From assembly GCA_025144245.1 (NCBI GenBank), contig JALXXC010000003.1:160603-224602 (forward strand): 64,000 nt of DNA, read 5' to 3'. The DNA is from Corynebacterium sp. p3-SID1145. GTDB lineage: Bacteria > Actinomycetota > Actinomycetes > Mycobacteriales > Mycobacteriaceae. Both the position numbers and the translations under genes were made by a program. The notes below the pieces were generated by a model. The model did no database searches. It was not told the DNA's origin and saw only the letters and a list, made by a program, of their open reading frames with translations. Positions 38,362-48,100 of this stretch are shown here, piece after piece (position 1 is the stretch's first letter; the number at the start of each line of letters is the position of its first letter).

Positions 38362-38606
38362 GCTCTCGGCTGCTCCGTCGGCCCCTCTTTCCGGAGCACC
38401 CCCTGCACCCGCCCGTGCCTGACCCCGCGGTATGTTCCTCGCGGTGTCTGCGCGGGCGGTTTCTGTATGTTCAGCTCCCGCACCATCGCCTGCTGCCGGG
38501 CCGACTGCTCCATTTGCCGCTGACTTTCCTGCAGAACCCTCTCAAACTCGGCCATACGCCTGGCTGTGCGCTCTTTGAATTGCTCCGCGTACTGGTGAAA
38601 ATCCAT
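38358..38606 (-). CDS. Small coiled-coil protein, third gene of uncharacterised operon
   Basis: 82 residues from the ATG at 38606, which overlaps the TAA of the previous gene (TAATG) and follows a GGGGG ribosome-binding run (38613-38617). Residues 5-45 are a charged helix (FKERTARRMAEFERVLQESQ), the rest is basic and Pro/Gly-rich. No family recognised. Coupling to the Pro/Cys-rich gene suggests a joint function. Confidence 0.65.
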   Translation of the reverse strand: MDFHQYAEQFKERTARRMAEFERVLQESQRQMEQSARQQAMVRELNIQKPPAQTPRGTYRGVRHGRVQGVLRKEGPTEQPRA

Positions 38607-40015
38607 TACCATCCCCCTGTCGTACGGGCCCGCTGCTGATCGTCCTGCTCGTCCGGCTGCTCAACCTGCACCGGCGCCTGTTCCACCGGCTCTGCACCGC
38701 TGACCGCCATCGGCTCCACAAGCCCCTTCTTCGGAGGTGGCGGCGGCTCCTTCACCTCAGCCAGCTCAGGCGGCGGGGTGATCGTGCCTTCGTCTTCCGG
38801 GCACTCGGTCTGCGCCACCGGTTCCGTATCCGGCTCCGGGGCTGGTTCCGGTTCCGGGGCTGGTTCCGGTTCCGGGGCGGGCGGTTCTTCCGGGCAGTCC
38901 TGCTCGGGTTCCGGCTCGACCGGGCACTCAACTTGTTCCAGGCATTCCGCCGCCATCTGGCCGAAGGCCTCGAGACCGGCAACGACCTGCTTGACCACGC
39001 AGTCGCCCGCCGGCCCCACGGGCGGCACCGCGGGCGGAGCCGGAATCGCCGGATTCAGGCACTGTGCCGGCGACGTCCCAACAGGCGGCATCTGGCTCTC
39101 CGCCTGCGCGCATCCCACATCCATATTCACGTCCACATTGACCGTGATGTTCACTCCCCCACCCCCAGCTGCCGCCATCGCAGGTGCAGTGGGCACCTCG
39201 GGCGGGGCAGGTGCTGATGCTGGTTCCGGTGCTGGTGCTGGGGACGGCACGTGAGCCTGTTCCGGAGCAGGAACCGGAGCAGCCGCCGGCGCTGACGCAG
39301 GCTCAGCCGCCGTTACCGGACACGCTGGTGCCGCGGCCGGAGACGCCGCTGGCGGGGCATACTGCTTGGGGGCCGGCGGCTGGGCGTTTTCGGCATCGTC
39401 GCACAGCAGCTTCATGCCGTCGTAGCACTCCCCGATAGCATCGTTGCGGTCGTCGACCGTGCCCTCGATTGACAGCAGGCCCTCCACGATCGGTGTCAGA
39501 ACCACAGATCCCAGTTCGACGAGCGGACAGTCCTTCAGCGCGGCGATGAGATCGAGAATGACATCGATCGTGCTCTGCATACCGTTGTCGGCGGTCTCAT
39601 CGATCGTGTTCACGGAATCAGCGCAGTCGCAGGAATTGTCGTGGAGGCCGTCCAACGTGTCGGAATGGGATCCCTGCTCCTCGTCCAGCTCCTGCTCGTG
39701 TCCGCCGATACCGATGGTGCTCAGCCAGTCGTGTGTCCCGGGCGCCAACTGCCCCAGCACAGGCAAGGCCGCGAGCAAACCGACGATCCCCTCCGGGGCC
39801 GCACCGGACGCAGCCGACGAGCTGGCTTTCGGGTTCAACGCGGCGAACTCGTTCGTCCAGGCGGATGTGTCCAGCCCATTCGTCATGTCGATCTTGGCGG
39901 AAATAGACATGATTTTCTGCCCCACGTACGCCGCGTCAGCGAAGCTGATGCCGGGTAGCACGGCCACCTCGCGGGCGATCTCCCCGAGGCCTTCCTTGAG
40001 CTTGGTGTTAGACAT
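38606..40015 (-). CDS. Pro/Glu/Ala-rich, Cys-containing protein, second gene of operon
   Basis: 469 residues from the ATG at 40015 (MSNTKLKEGLGEI; GGAGGGG upstream). No signal peptide. Residues 1-230 are mainly helical (FADAAYVGQKIMSISAKI, MQSTIDVILDLIAALKDC, IVEGLLSIEGTVDDRND) with several cysteines (SCDCADS, ECYDGMKLLC). Then a Pro/Ala linker, a beta-like VNITVNVDVNMDVGC, more cysteines, EPEPAPEPEP repeats and a Pro/Gln/Glu-rich tail. The N-terminal helical part recalls type VII secreted effectors. A gene of about the same size (Rv3439c, Ala/Pro-rich) occupies this position in M. tuberculosis as I recall. Function unknown. Confidence 0.7.
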   Translation of the reverse strand: MSNTKLKEGLGEIAREVAVLPGISFADAAYVGQKIMSISAKIDMTNGLDTSAWTNEFAALNPKASSSAASGAAPEGIVGLLAALPVLGQLAPGTHDWLSTIGIGGHEQELDEEQGSHSDTLDGLHDNSCDCADSVNTIDETADNGMQSTIDVILDLIAALKDCPLVELGSVVLTPIVEGLLSIEGTVDDRNDAIGECYDGMKLLCDDAENAQPPAPKQYAPPAASPAAAPACPVTAAEPASAPAAAPVPAPEQAHVPSPAPAPEPASAPAPPEVPTAPAMAAAGGGGVNITVNVDVNMDVGCAQAESQMPPVGTSPAQCLNPAIPAPPAVPPVGPAGDCVVKQVVAGLEAFGQMAAECLEQVECPVEPEPEQDCPEEPPAPEPEPAPEPEPAPEPDTEPVAQTECPEDEGTITPPPELAEVKEPPPPPKKGLVEPMAVSGAEPVEQAPVQVEQPDEQDDQQRARTTGGW

Positions 40016-40316
40016 GGCCGCGCAACCCCTCCGCATTCTGCGCGTCCGTTTCATCGATGTCGGCGATCAACCGCAGTATTTCTTCGAACTGATCCACGCG
40101 CGCCTTGAACCGGTCGACCGTCTGCCCGTGGACTCGCTCCACCGCCGAGGCGAGCTTTTCCCCCTGCTCGGCAAAACCCTCCCCAAAAGATGCCGTGTCC
40201 ACCTCCGGCATTTTTTCTTTCAGCCTGTCGATCGCCTCGTTGTAGCTATTCATCTTCGATTTCAATAGCGCCCGGAGTTCATCCGGTTCCAGGTGCAGCT
40301 GGTCGCCCACACTCAT
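40008..40316 (-). CDS. EspC/DUF2580-like helical protein, first gene of operon
   Basis: 102 residues from the ATG at 40316 (MSVGDQLHLEPDEL), preceded by GGGGGAATTG. Almost entirely helical: LEPDELRALLKSKMNSYNEA, FAEQGEKLASAVERV, FKARVDQFEEILRLIADIDE. The start and length fit the EspC/DUF2580 group of type VII secretion substrates, but WxG and YxxxD/E motifs are missing. It overlaps the next gene by 8 bases. It lies 3.1 kb from the ESX-4-like locus and shares the G-run ribosome-binding site, so a secreted partner is likely. No biochemical role known. Confidence 0.65.
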   Translation of the reverse strand: MSVGDQLHLEPDELRALLKSKMNSYNEAIDRLKEKMPEVDTASFGEGFAEQGEKLASAVERVHGQTVDRFKARVDQFEEILRLIADIDETDAQNAEGLRGHV

Positions 40317-40422
40317 CAATTCCCCCAGCATGGTTGAAGCCGCAAAAAGCGGCAGCCTTCATCTTCCACAGACTTAGACTGCCGCCGGCCCAGATCGGTT
40401 CCCCGCCGGGCGAAAAAATTTT

Positions 40423-41766
40423 CTAGACCGCAGCGACCACCGCGGCCAGACGCCCCGCGACCTTGCGGGCGTGCTCTTCCTCGGAGGCTTCCACCATCAC
40501 GCGGAACAGTTCCTCGGTTCCGGAGGGGCGCAGCAGGACACGGCCGTCACCGCCGAGCTCGCTCTCGGCCTCCGCGATGGCCTCCTGCACGGCCTGGTCG
40601 CCCAGGATAAGGGACTTGTCGGAGACAGGAACGTTGATCAGCACCTGCGGAAGAACCGTCATCACCGACGCGAGCTCCTTGAGCGTCTTGCCCGTCTCCG
40701 CCATGCGCTCCATGAGGAGCAGGCCGGAGAGGGTGCCGTCGCCCGTCGTCGCGCGCGCCGGAACCACGATGTGGCCCGACTGCTCGCCGCCGAGCGAGAA
40801 ATCGCCCGCATTGAGCTCTTCGAGCACATAACGGTCGCCGACCTTCGTTTCACGGACCTCGATGCCCTCGCGCTGCATCGCGAGCTTCAAGCCGAGGTTG
40901 CTCATCACAGTCGCCACCAGCGTGTTTTCGCGCAGCGACGACTTCTCCTTCATTCCCAGCGCCAGCACCGCCATGATCTGGTCGCCGTCGACGACTTTGC
41001 CCTCGGCGTCGACGGCCAGGCAGCGGTCCGCGTCACCGTCGTGCGCGAGTCCCAGGTCCGCGCCGTGCTCCACGACGGCCCTCTGGATTTGCCCGATATG
41101 GGTGGAACCCGCGTTGTCGTTGATGTTGTAGGCGTTCGGTTCATTGAAAATCGCTACGACCTCAGCACCGGCGGCGGCATACGCCTCCGGCGCGATCTTG
41201 GACGCCGCGCCGTTCGCGCAGTCCACAACGACCTTGATTCCCTTGAGTGGCGTGGTCACGGACTCCGCCAGGTGGTCCAGGTAGCGCCCGTGTGCGTCCG
41301 GGGACTCCTCGATGATGCGGCCGATGCCGGTGCCGGTCGGGCCACCTTCGTCGCGCTCATCCATGGCGCGCTCGATCTCGTCCTCCACAGCATCGGCGAG
41401 CTTCTTGCCGCCGGCGCTGAAGAACTTGATGCCGTTATCGGGCATCGGGTTGTGGGACGCTGAGATCATCACACCGATGTCGGCGCCGTAATCGTCGGTC
41501 AGGAACGCCAGGCCAGGAGTGGGAATCACACCCACCTGAAGCACATCCACGCCCTTCGACGCCATTCCCGCCGCCATCGCGGCCGCAAGCATCTCGCCGG
41601 ACACGCGCGGGTCACGCCCGATGATCGCTGTGGGCCGGCGCTGCTCCGAACGCTTATTCTGCGTCAGCACCGTCGCCGCCGCCTGCCCCAGCTTCAGGGC
41701 CAGCGGTGCTGTCAGTGCCTCGTTGGCGAGGCCACGCACACCGTCAGTTCCAAAGAGTCGAGTCAT
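40423..41766 (-). CDS. glmM: Phosphoglucosamine mutase
   Basis: 447 residues from [12 protein letters not shown] at 41766; CATAAT lies 8 bases upstream, consistent with a leaderless mRNA. Active-site phosphoserine loop [16 protein letters not shown], metal site DGDADR, sugar loop GEQSGH and the phosphate loop [13 protein letters not shown] are intact. It converts glucosamine-6-P to glucosamine-1-P after GlmS. Confidence 0.96.
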   Translation of the reverse strand: MTRLFGTDGVRGLANEALTAPLALKLGQAAATVLTQNKRSEQRRPTAIIGRDPRVSGEMLAAAMAAGMASKGVDVLQVGVIPTPGLAFLTDDYGADIGVMISASHNPMPDNGIKFFSAGGKKLADAVEDEIERAMDERDEGGPTGTGIGRIIEESPDAHGRYLDHLAESVTTPLKGIKVVVDCANGAASKIAPEAYAAAGAEVVAIFNEPNAYNINDNAGSTHIGQIQRAVVEHGADLGLAHDGDADRCLAVDAEGKVVDGDQIMAVLALGMKEKSSLRENTLVATVMSNLGLKLAMQREGIEVRETKVGDRYVLEELNAGDFSLGGEQSGHIVVPARATTGDGTLSGLLLMERMAETGKTLKELASVMTVLPQVLINVPVSDKSLILGDQAVQEAIAEAESELGGDGRVLLRPSGTEELFRVMVEASEEEHARKVAGRLAAVVAAV

Positions 41767-41877
41767 GGAAGACAATTATGCCCTAGTGCCACGGATCCGC
41801 TCGGTGGGGGTTGTTCACGGGCGGGACGCTCGAAACGACGGCAAGCTACCTTTCTCCACGCCCCAGAAAAGCGGAAA

Positions 41878-41908
41878 CGCCGCCGCCCCACAACAGGGAG
41901 CAGCGGCG
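41878..41908 (-). terminator. rplM-rpsI terminator
   Basis: On the minus strand CGCCGCTGCTCCC-TGTTGTGGGGCGGCGGCG-type stem followed by GTTTCCGCTTTTC. Confidence 0.6.
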
Positions 41909-41930
41909 AGACGCGATGTGAAAGCGACGC

Positions 41931-42506
41931 TTAACGCTTGGAGTACTGCGGTGCGCGACGGGCCTTGTGCAGACCAGCCTTCTTGCGCTCCACGGCACGA
42001 GCGTCGCGGGTGAGGTAGCCGGCCTTCTTCAGGGTCGGGCGCTCAGCCGGGTTGTAGATGTTCAGCGCGCGGGCGATGGCCAGACGCAGTGCGCCTGCCT
42101 GGCCGGTCGGGCCGCCGCCGCCGATGTTGGCCTTGATGTCGAACTGGTTCTCGCGCTCGAGCAGCGTCAGCGGGGCCAGGATGTCCTGCTGGTGCAGCTT
42201 GTTCGGGAAGTAGTCCTCCAGCTCGCGGCCGTTGACGGTGATCTTGCCCTCGCCCTCGACGACGGTCACGCGTGCGATGGCGCGCTTACGGCGGCCCACG
42301 GTCTGGATCGGACCCTCGTGGAAGGATGCGACCTCGACGGTCTCCTCCTGAGTCTCGTCCTCGACTGCGACTGCGTCACCGATGGTGTAGTTGAACTCCT
42401 CGGTGGCAGCGGTAGCCGCGTCAATGTCGGTCTGGGTTGCCTCGACGCCCTCAGTCTGGTCAGCGGCGTTCGTGGTCTCTTCGGTGATGTTGTTCGGCTC
42501 GGTCAT
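41931..42506 (-). CDS. rpsI: 30S ribosomal protein S9
   Basis: 191 residues. The conserved domain starts near residue 65 ([26 protein letters not shown]-like strand, [19 protein letters not shown]) and ends APQYSKR, the tail that reaches the P-site tRNA. The first 60 residues are an acidic Glu/Thr/Ala-rich extension not present in E. coli S9 (about 130 residues). It directly follows rplM. Confidence 0.96.
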   Translation of the reverse strand: MTEPNNITEETTNAADQTEGVEATQTDIDAATAATEEFNYTIGDAVAVEDETQEETVEVASFHEGPIQTVGRRKRAIARVTVVEGEGKITVNGRELEDYFPNKLHQQDILAPLTLLERENQFDIKANIGGGGPTGQAGALRLAIARALNIYNPAERPTLKKAGYLTRDARAVERKKAGLHKARRAPQYSKR

Positions 42507-42949
42507 TACTGCGACACCTGCTTAAACTCGAAGTTCTCGGGCTTCTGCGACTCGTGCGGGTGCTCGGAGCCGGTGTAAACGTGAAGCTTCTTGATGGACT
42601 GACGGGAGAGGCGGTTGTGCGGCATCATGCCCTTCACAGCCTCTTCGATCACGCGGTCCGCACGCTCGTCGAGAGCGCGGCCCAGGGTGATGGACTTCAG
42701 GCCACCCGGGTAACCGGAGTGACGGTAGCGCATCTCGCGGTCGCGCTTGTTGGACGAAATGTGGACCTTGTCGGCGTTGATGACGATGACGTGGTCGCCG
42801 GTGTCAACGTTCGGTGCGTACTGCGGCTTGTGCTTACCGCGCAGCAGGTCTGCGACGGTGGAAGCAAGCTTGCCCAGCACCACGTCGGTAGCGTCGACGA
42901 CGTACCACTTGCGGGTAATGTCACCGCTCTTCGGGTGGTAGGTAGACAT
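42506..42949 (-). CDS. rplM: 50S ribosomal protein L13
   Basis: 147 residues, full length, starting [20 protein letters not shown] with AAGGAGT upstream. [10 protein letters not shown]-type and [12 protein letters not shown] segments and the C-terminal [12 protein letters not shown] are conserved. Its stop shares one base with the rpsI ATG. Confidence 0.96.
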   Translation of the reverse strand: MSTYHPKSGDITRKWYVVDATDVVLGKLASTVADLLRGKHKPQYAPNVDTGDHVIVINADKVHISSNKRDREMRYRHSGYPGGLKSITLGRALDERADRVIEEAVKGMMPHNRLSRQSIKKLHVYTGSEHPHESQKPENFEFKQVSQ

Positions 42950-43401
42950 GTATGACTCCTTGAAGTCTTTATCTAGAGGCTGCCGGCCAGGGCGCGCTCA
43001 CCTATCCCTCCCCTGTTCCGGCGGCCGGTGGAGACCCGGTGGGGTGGCCCGGGGAAACCTCGCGCGCCGGCATCTGGATGATTCGGCCCGCAGCTTCGCC
43101 CGGGAGGCAAAACACACAGGGCATTAACCTTAGAGCACGCGCTGTCGAGACACCAAAACGCCGCCTGCACGTTCTTCGCGCGTGCGGTGCGCGAGTCCCG
43201 TGTAGGCGGCGTGCCCGTGGCTCAAGGCGCCACCAGCCCCAGGTGGTGCCTTGAACAGATGTGCCGTGTGCTGTGGCTACCGTGGACCTCCACCGCGTCT
43301 GCCCCCAGGGATGCGGGCGAAATGTGTCAAGGTGGTCCGCGGGTGTTTCAGCCTTGGCCGGCGTTGCTGCGCAGGTCTGTTGGTGCGTGTTGGTGTGTGG
43401 T
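42950..43401. other. 452-base intergenic region between esx pair and rplM
   Basis: No coding frame supported. It contains the rplM promoter (a TAAGGTTAATG stretch on the minus strand near 43125-43135 is the best -10 candidate) and, nearer the esx gene, the hairpin at 43224-43252. Confidence 0.5.
43224..43252 (-). terminator. Hairpin downstream of esx gene pair
   Basis: AAGGC-CCACC pairs with GGTGG-GCCTT around AGCCCCA. No T-run follows on the minus strand, so termination efficiency is uncertain. Confidence 0.4.
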
Positions 43402-43689
43402 CTACCCCCAGCTGTTCGCGGCTGCCGTGTTCACGGCCTGCATACGGTCGTTGCCATCGTCAACCGCGCGGCCGATGGTGGAGAGGATCTCGTTGAGTTC
43501 CCCGGCGGCGGTGTCCCACTTGCGCTGGTGCTCTTGGTAGCGCTCGGCTGCTTCGCCTTCCCAGGAGTCCACCATTGGCTGCAACTGGGACTTGAGGTCG
43601 TCGAGCTGGGTGCCGATGTTGCGGGAAGAGTTCTGGATATCGGAGGCGGCGTCTGCGAGGGAACCGAATCCGTACTTGATCACTGTCAC
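43402..43689 (-). CDS. WXG100 (ESAT-6-like) protein 1
   Basis: 95 residues from a GTG (VTVIKYGFGSL; AAGGGAG upstream). Two long helices joined by DSWEGEAAERY, where W43-E-G is the WXG turn. These proteins form a hairpin dimer with the partner at 43735 and are exported by EccC. No YxxxD/E secretion motif is seen after the second helix. The equivalent in M. tuberculosis ESX-4 is EsxT or EsxU. Confidence 0.9.
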   Translation of the reverse strand: MTVIKYGFGSLADAASDIQNSSRNIGTQLDDLKSQLQPMVDSWEGEAAERYQEHQRKWDTAAGELNEILSTIGRAVDDGNDRMQAVNTAAANSWG

Positions 43690-43734
43690 GTTGTTCTCCC
43701 TTGTTCTGTGTTCTGCTTGTGCTGAATTTCTGCT

Positions 43735-44058
43735 TTAGAGGGCCAGCCCACCGGCCGGCGCGATGGTGGCGAATGCATCGGAGTTCGCCGCCTCAACGTC
43801 CTCGAAGTTGCCGGCGTTGTCACGGATATTCGTCGCGATGTCGGTGAGTGCTTCCCCGAGACGCCGCTCTGCGTCGTCGAAGCGCGTCATCAGATCGTCG
43901 AAGCTGGCCTGGGCGCTGCCGGACCAGTAGTCGCGCGTGGACTGCGCGACATCCTGCAGGCGGTTGAGCTCGGCGTTCACCGAGTCGTTGGTGTCGTCTA
44001 CCTTGTTCGCCGCGTTACGCATAACGTCGGCTTCTGTACGGAAATGAGCGTTGCTCAT
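43735..44058 (-). CDS. WXG100 (ESAT-6-like) protein 2
   Basis: 107 residues from the ATG at 44058, preceded by GGGGGAGGAA. Helix-turn-helix with W45-S-G (RDYWSGSAQASF) and a C-terminal tail NFEDVEAANSDAF. It is cotranscribed with the other WXG100 gene 45 bases downstream and forms the exported heterodimer. A canonical YxxxD/E is absent; F-x3-E is the nearest match. Confidence 0.9.
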   Translation of the reverse strand: MSNAHFRTEADVMRNAANKVDDTNDSVNAELNRLQDVAQSTRDYWSGSAQASFDDLMTRFDDAERRLGEALTDIATNIRDNAGNFEDVEAANSDAFATIAPAGGLAL

Positions 44059-44196
44059 GTTTCCTCCCCCGATAGTGTTTGTCTGTGCTTGGAAATGGAC
44101 GGGGCACGCGGCGCGAGCCGTTCGTGGCCTTTCCACCTTTATTGGACTGTTCTTTCCCCGCTTCGGTTCCCTGCGGACCGGATTTTTCTTGTTTTT

Positions 44197-45174
44197 CTAC
44201 TCGGGCGGGGTGAAGCGGGCGGATTCATTGGCCATGGTGCAGGCGGCCAACTGGACGGTGGTGGGTGCAGTCCGGGTGTGGCAGCCGATGGAGATCTGCA
44301 CGTCGCGGTCGGTCCATGTCCGCCAGAGGGCGTGCGATCCGTCGGGAAGGTCGTGCTCGTAGGTGACGGAGTTGCCGTCGTCGCCGCCGCCGGTGTGGCG
44401 CAGCTCCGGGTTGTTCTCGATGTCTTTTTCCACCTGCCGCATGACTGCGTCGGGCGCGACGCCGTAGAGCGGGTCCACCGCGAGTTGCAGCCGGAAGTCC
44501 GGGTCGGGGCCGGTTGCGCGCCACATGTCCCCGTCGGGCTCCAGATGGAATCCGGCGGGCAATTCCACGCTCAGTCCGTCCTGCTCAAGGACGACTTTCT
44601 GCGGTTCCGGCAGGGAGGGCTGTTCTTCCTCCGAAGGTTCTTCCGCTTCGACGGGAGGCGCCGGAGCGGCTGCCGGGGCTTCTGCTTCTGCTTGCGCCGT
44701 AGCCTCCGTGCGCTCTTCCCCGCTGCCCCGCCCTGCCACGAACCAGATGGCGGCGGCGCATAGGAGCACCACGAGCGCGACTGCGCCGATGAGCATGTAG
44801 CCGGATCTGCCGAAGCGTTCCGCACGCGGCTCCAGCACGGGGCGGCGCACGGGGATGTCGGCGATTTCCTCCCACTCGCTTGTGGCGGGGTGAGTGTCCG
44901 CAGGTTCCTCTACCTCGCCACCGGGCGCTGTCTCGCAGCTCAGCTCCACTTCGTAGTCCCCGAATGCCTCGATGAGCTGTGCGAGCGTGGATTCATCGGC
45001 GACCAGGTGGACCGGTGCCCACTGGGGGTCGTCCCCGAGCACGCTGCGGACGTAGGAGACGATGTCGGCGGGTGTCGGCTGGTCGTAGCGGTGCACATTG
45101 GCCAGGCCGCTGAAAATGGTGCTCTCGTCGTCGACGGTGACGGTGAGCAGGGCGGCTACATCTGTTGCGGTCAT
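44197..45174 (-). CDS. Type VII secretion-associated protein, Rv3446c family
   Basis: 325 residues. A cytosolic N-terminal domain (1-105), one transmembrane helix near 128-147 and an extracytoplasmic domain after a Pro/Glu/Ala linker. The outer domain has PAGFHLEPDGDMWRATGPDP, YGVAPDAVMRQVEKD and two cysteines near the end (GCHTRTAP, LAACTMANE) that could pair. This family is found only in ESX-4-like loci, between the WXG100 pair and eccC. Role unknown; perhaps substrate assembly. It overlaps eccC by 4 bases. Confidence 0.82.
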   Translation of the reverse strand: MTATDVAALLTVTVDDESTIFSGLANVHRYDQPTPADIVSYVRSVLGDDPQWAPVHLVADESTLAQLIEAFGDYEVELSCETAPGGEVEEPADTHPATSEWEEIADIPVRRPVLEPRAERFGRSGYMLIGAVALVVLLCAAAIWFVAGRGSGEERTEATAQAEAEAPAAAPAPPVEAEEPSEEEQPSLPEPQKVVLEQDGLSVELPAGFHLEPDGDMWRATGPDPDFRLQLAVDPLYGVAPDAVMRQVEKDIENNPELRHTGGGDDGNSVTYEHDLPDGSHALWRTWTDRDVQISIGCHTRTAPTTVQLAACTMANESARFTPPE

Positions 45175-48100
45175 GGGGTCTCCTCCGGGGTTGCGGGTGT
45201 GGGGTGGCGGGGAACGTCGATAAGCGGGCTTTCCGCGATGTGGATCGGGCCGAACTGCTCGTTGTCGCGCACGAGAACGCCGCGGCCCGGGCGCAGCGGC
45301 ATGGGACGGACACCGAAGAGGGCGCCTTCTTCTTTCGTGCCGGACATGAGCACCACATCCGGGAGCTGGTCTTTGAGCGAACTAAGGAAGGGCCCGAGAA
45401 GGGCGCGGCCGGTGCCGCCGAATTTGCGGGCCGCGATGATGTGCAGGCCGATGTCGTGCGCGTGCGGGATGAGCGGCAGCAATGGGCGCAGGTTGTCCTC
45501 GCCGACGAGCTCGAGGTCGTCGATGACGACGTAGATGTCCGGGCCCTGCCACCAGTTGCGCGCGGCGAGCTGCTCGGCGGTGGTGTCGGGTCCGGGGAGA
45601 CGGGCGGTGAGCGTCGTCGCGGTGTCCGCGAGCGCCGCCTTCGCAGCGTCCGTGGAACCGCCATACGCCGCCACCATCGGGTGGTCCGCGCACCTGAGGT
45701 GGGCGCGGCGCGGATCGATGACGACCATGCGGCTCTGTTCCCGTGGCATGCGCGCCAGCGTCGCGACCACAGTGTTGACCAGCTTCGACTTGCCGGAACC
45801 GGAAGCCCCCACCGCGAGGAGATGCTGGCGGTCGAGGGTGATCGGCTCCACGTCGCGGCCGCCGATGCCGAGCACGATGCGCCCGCGCCGCGCCTCCGGA
45901 ACCACGGCGGCGAGCTCGTCCACCGCCACACGTTCCGGCAGGACCTTCAGCCGCGGCACCGGTGTCTGCCCCGCCGCCTGCGCCGCGATGTGCGCGATGT
46001 CTTCCTTCGCCGTCGCGGCAATGAGCATGCTCTTCCCGCCGGCGGTGATGCCGCGGCCCGGCGCGGCGGGCAGCTTCTCCTGCAGTTTCCGGTCCAGCAA
46101 TGAATCCATAGGTTCCGTCAGCTTCAGCTCCAGGCGTGTGCCAATGAGATCGCGCACATTCGGCCGGATCGCGTTCCACCGCTGCGTGGTCACCACCATG
46201 TGCACACCGGCGGCGGGCCCCTCCGCCGCGATCGTGGCCAGCGCATCCTTCACGTCCTCGAGCTTCGAGTCGTTCGCGACGAGCGAGTGCCAGCCGTCCA
46301 CGACCAGCACGGTCCGCGCGGGGAACGCACGGCGCTTATCGACGATCCCCAGCACCTCATCCACCACCCTTCTCACCTTCTCCCCGTCCGTGCGCGCAGC
46401 CACGCCCGCCACATGGGGCAGGGACTCCAGCACCTCTGAGTCCCCGCCGCCAGCGTCGATGACATAAAAGCCGAGCTGGTCCGTGGTGTGCGTCGCCGCG
46501 AGCGAGGAAATGATGGTGCGCACCGCCATCGACTTGCCTGTCTGCGGGCCGCCAGCCAGGGCCACATGGCCGCCGGAGACACCCAGGTCGACGAGGAGGG
46601 GGTGCTGGCGCTGGTGGTAGGGGTCGTCGATAAGCCCGATGCTCGCCTTGAGCTCTCCTGCGTCTTCGCACACGGCGGGCAGGTCCACGCGCGGCGGCAA
46701 CGGCGGGAGCCACACGGTGTGCGCTTTCTGGCCGCGCGCCGCCGCCGTCGTCTTGGCTGCGGCGACGACTTCCGCGAGCAGCGTCGTCGACGGGTCCGGC
46801 ACGGCCGCGGCTGATGGTGCGTCGATGACATCCCAGCCTTTGAAGAGGCGGACCTGCGGCGCGTGGCGCGGTGACTGCGCCTCGGCCGGACGCATGAGCG
46901 GCCCCGAGACATACGACGCTTTGAACCGCGTGAGCTGCGTCGATGCCGCCTTGATATAGCCCGCCCCCGGATCCGCCGGTAGCTCGTACGCGTCCGGGAC
47001 ACCGAGAACCTGGCGTGATTCCGCGGCCGAGAATGTCCGCAGGCCGATGCGGTACGACAGGTGCGAATCCAAACCGCGCAGCTTCCCCTCCTCCAGGCGC
47101 TGCGAGGCGAGCAGGAGGTGCACCCCCAGAGACCTTCCCAGCCTGCCGACCGCGACGAAGAGGTCCGCGAAATTCGGGTGCTGGCCGAGCAGCTCGGAAA
47201 ACTCGTCGACCACGATGAGCAGCGACGGCAGCGGATCCAAGTCCGGGCGGGTGCTGGAGCGGGCGTCGTTGTAGTCGGTGATGTTGGCGAAATTCCCGGC
47301 TGCGCGCAGCAGCTCCTGGCGGCGGTTCATCTCGCCGGAGATCGCGTCAAACATGCGCTCCACCAGGAACGCCTCGTCCTCCAGGTTGGTGATCACCGCC
47401 GACGTGTGCGGCAGGCCCTCGCACCCGAGGAAGGTCGCGCCACCTTTGAAATCCACGAGCACCAGGTTGAGCTCGTCCGGCGAGTGCGTGGCGGCGAGCG
47501 CAGCGACGAGCGTTCTCAACAGCTCCGACTTTCCAGAGCCGGTCGCCCCGATGCACAGCCCGTGCGGCCCCATACCGCCGTGCGCGGATTCCTTCAGGTC
47601 GAGGTAAACCGGTGCGCCCTGCGGGTCGACGCCGATCGGGACAGTGAGGCGCTGGCGGCTGCCGTCGCGTCCCGGCCACATCGCGGGTCCGGCGAGGTGC
47701 TCCACGTCGTCCACACCGAGCAGGTCCAGCAAGTCCCCGCCTTGGACGCTGCCGCTTCCGCCCCCGCCGTCCGGGCGGCGGTAGAACGCCAGGTTGCGGT
47801 AGACGAATTCCGCCGCGCCCGGACTGAACTCGTCGGCCGTGCCCAGCTTCTCGACACCGGAGCTGGTCACCGCCTCAATCGTTCCTCCGCACAGCAGATG
47901 CAGCGCGTCCTCGTGGACGAATGCCTGCGGGTCGTCGCTGACGGCGATGACACAGTCCGCCTCTCCGTGTGCCACTGCTTGAGGCGAACCGCCATCCACC
48001 ACCGCGACCGTGAATTCGGCGGCCGCCGCATCACGGGTGTGAGGCAGCCACTTGGCGGCCTCCAAGCCAGTTGCGCTGATGTCCAGGCCCACGGTCTCCG

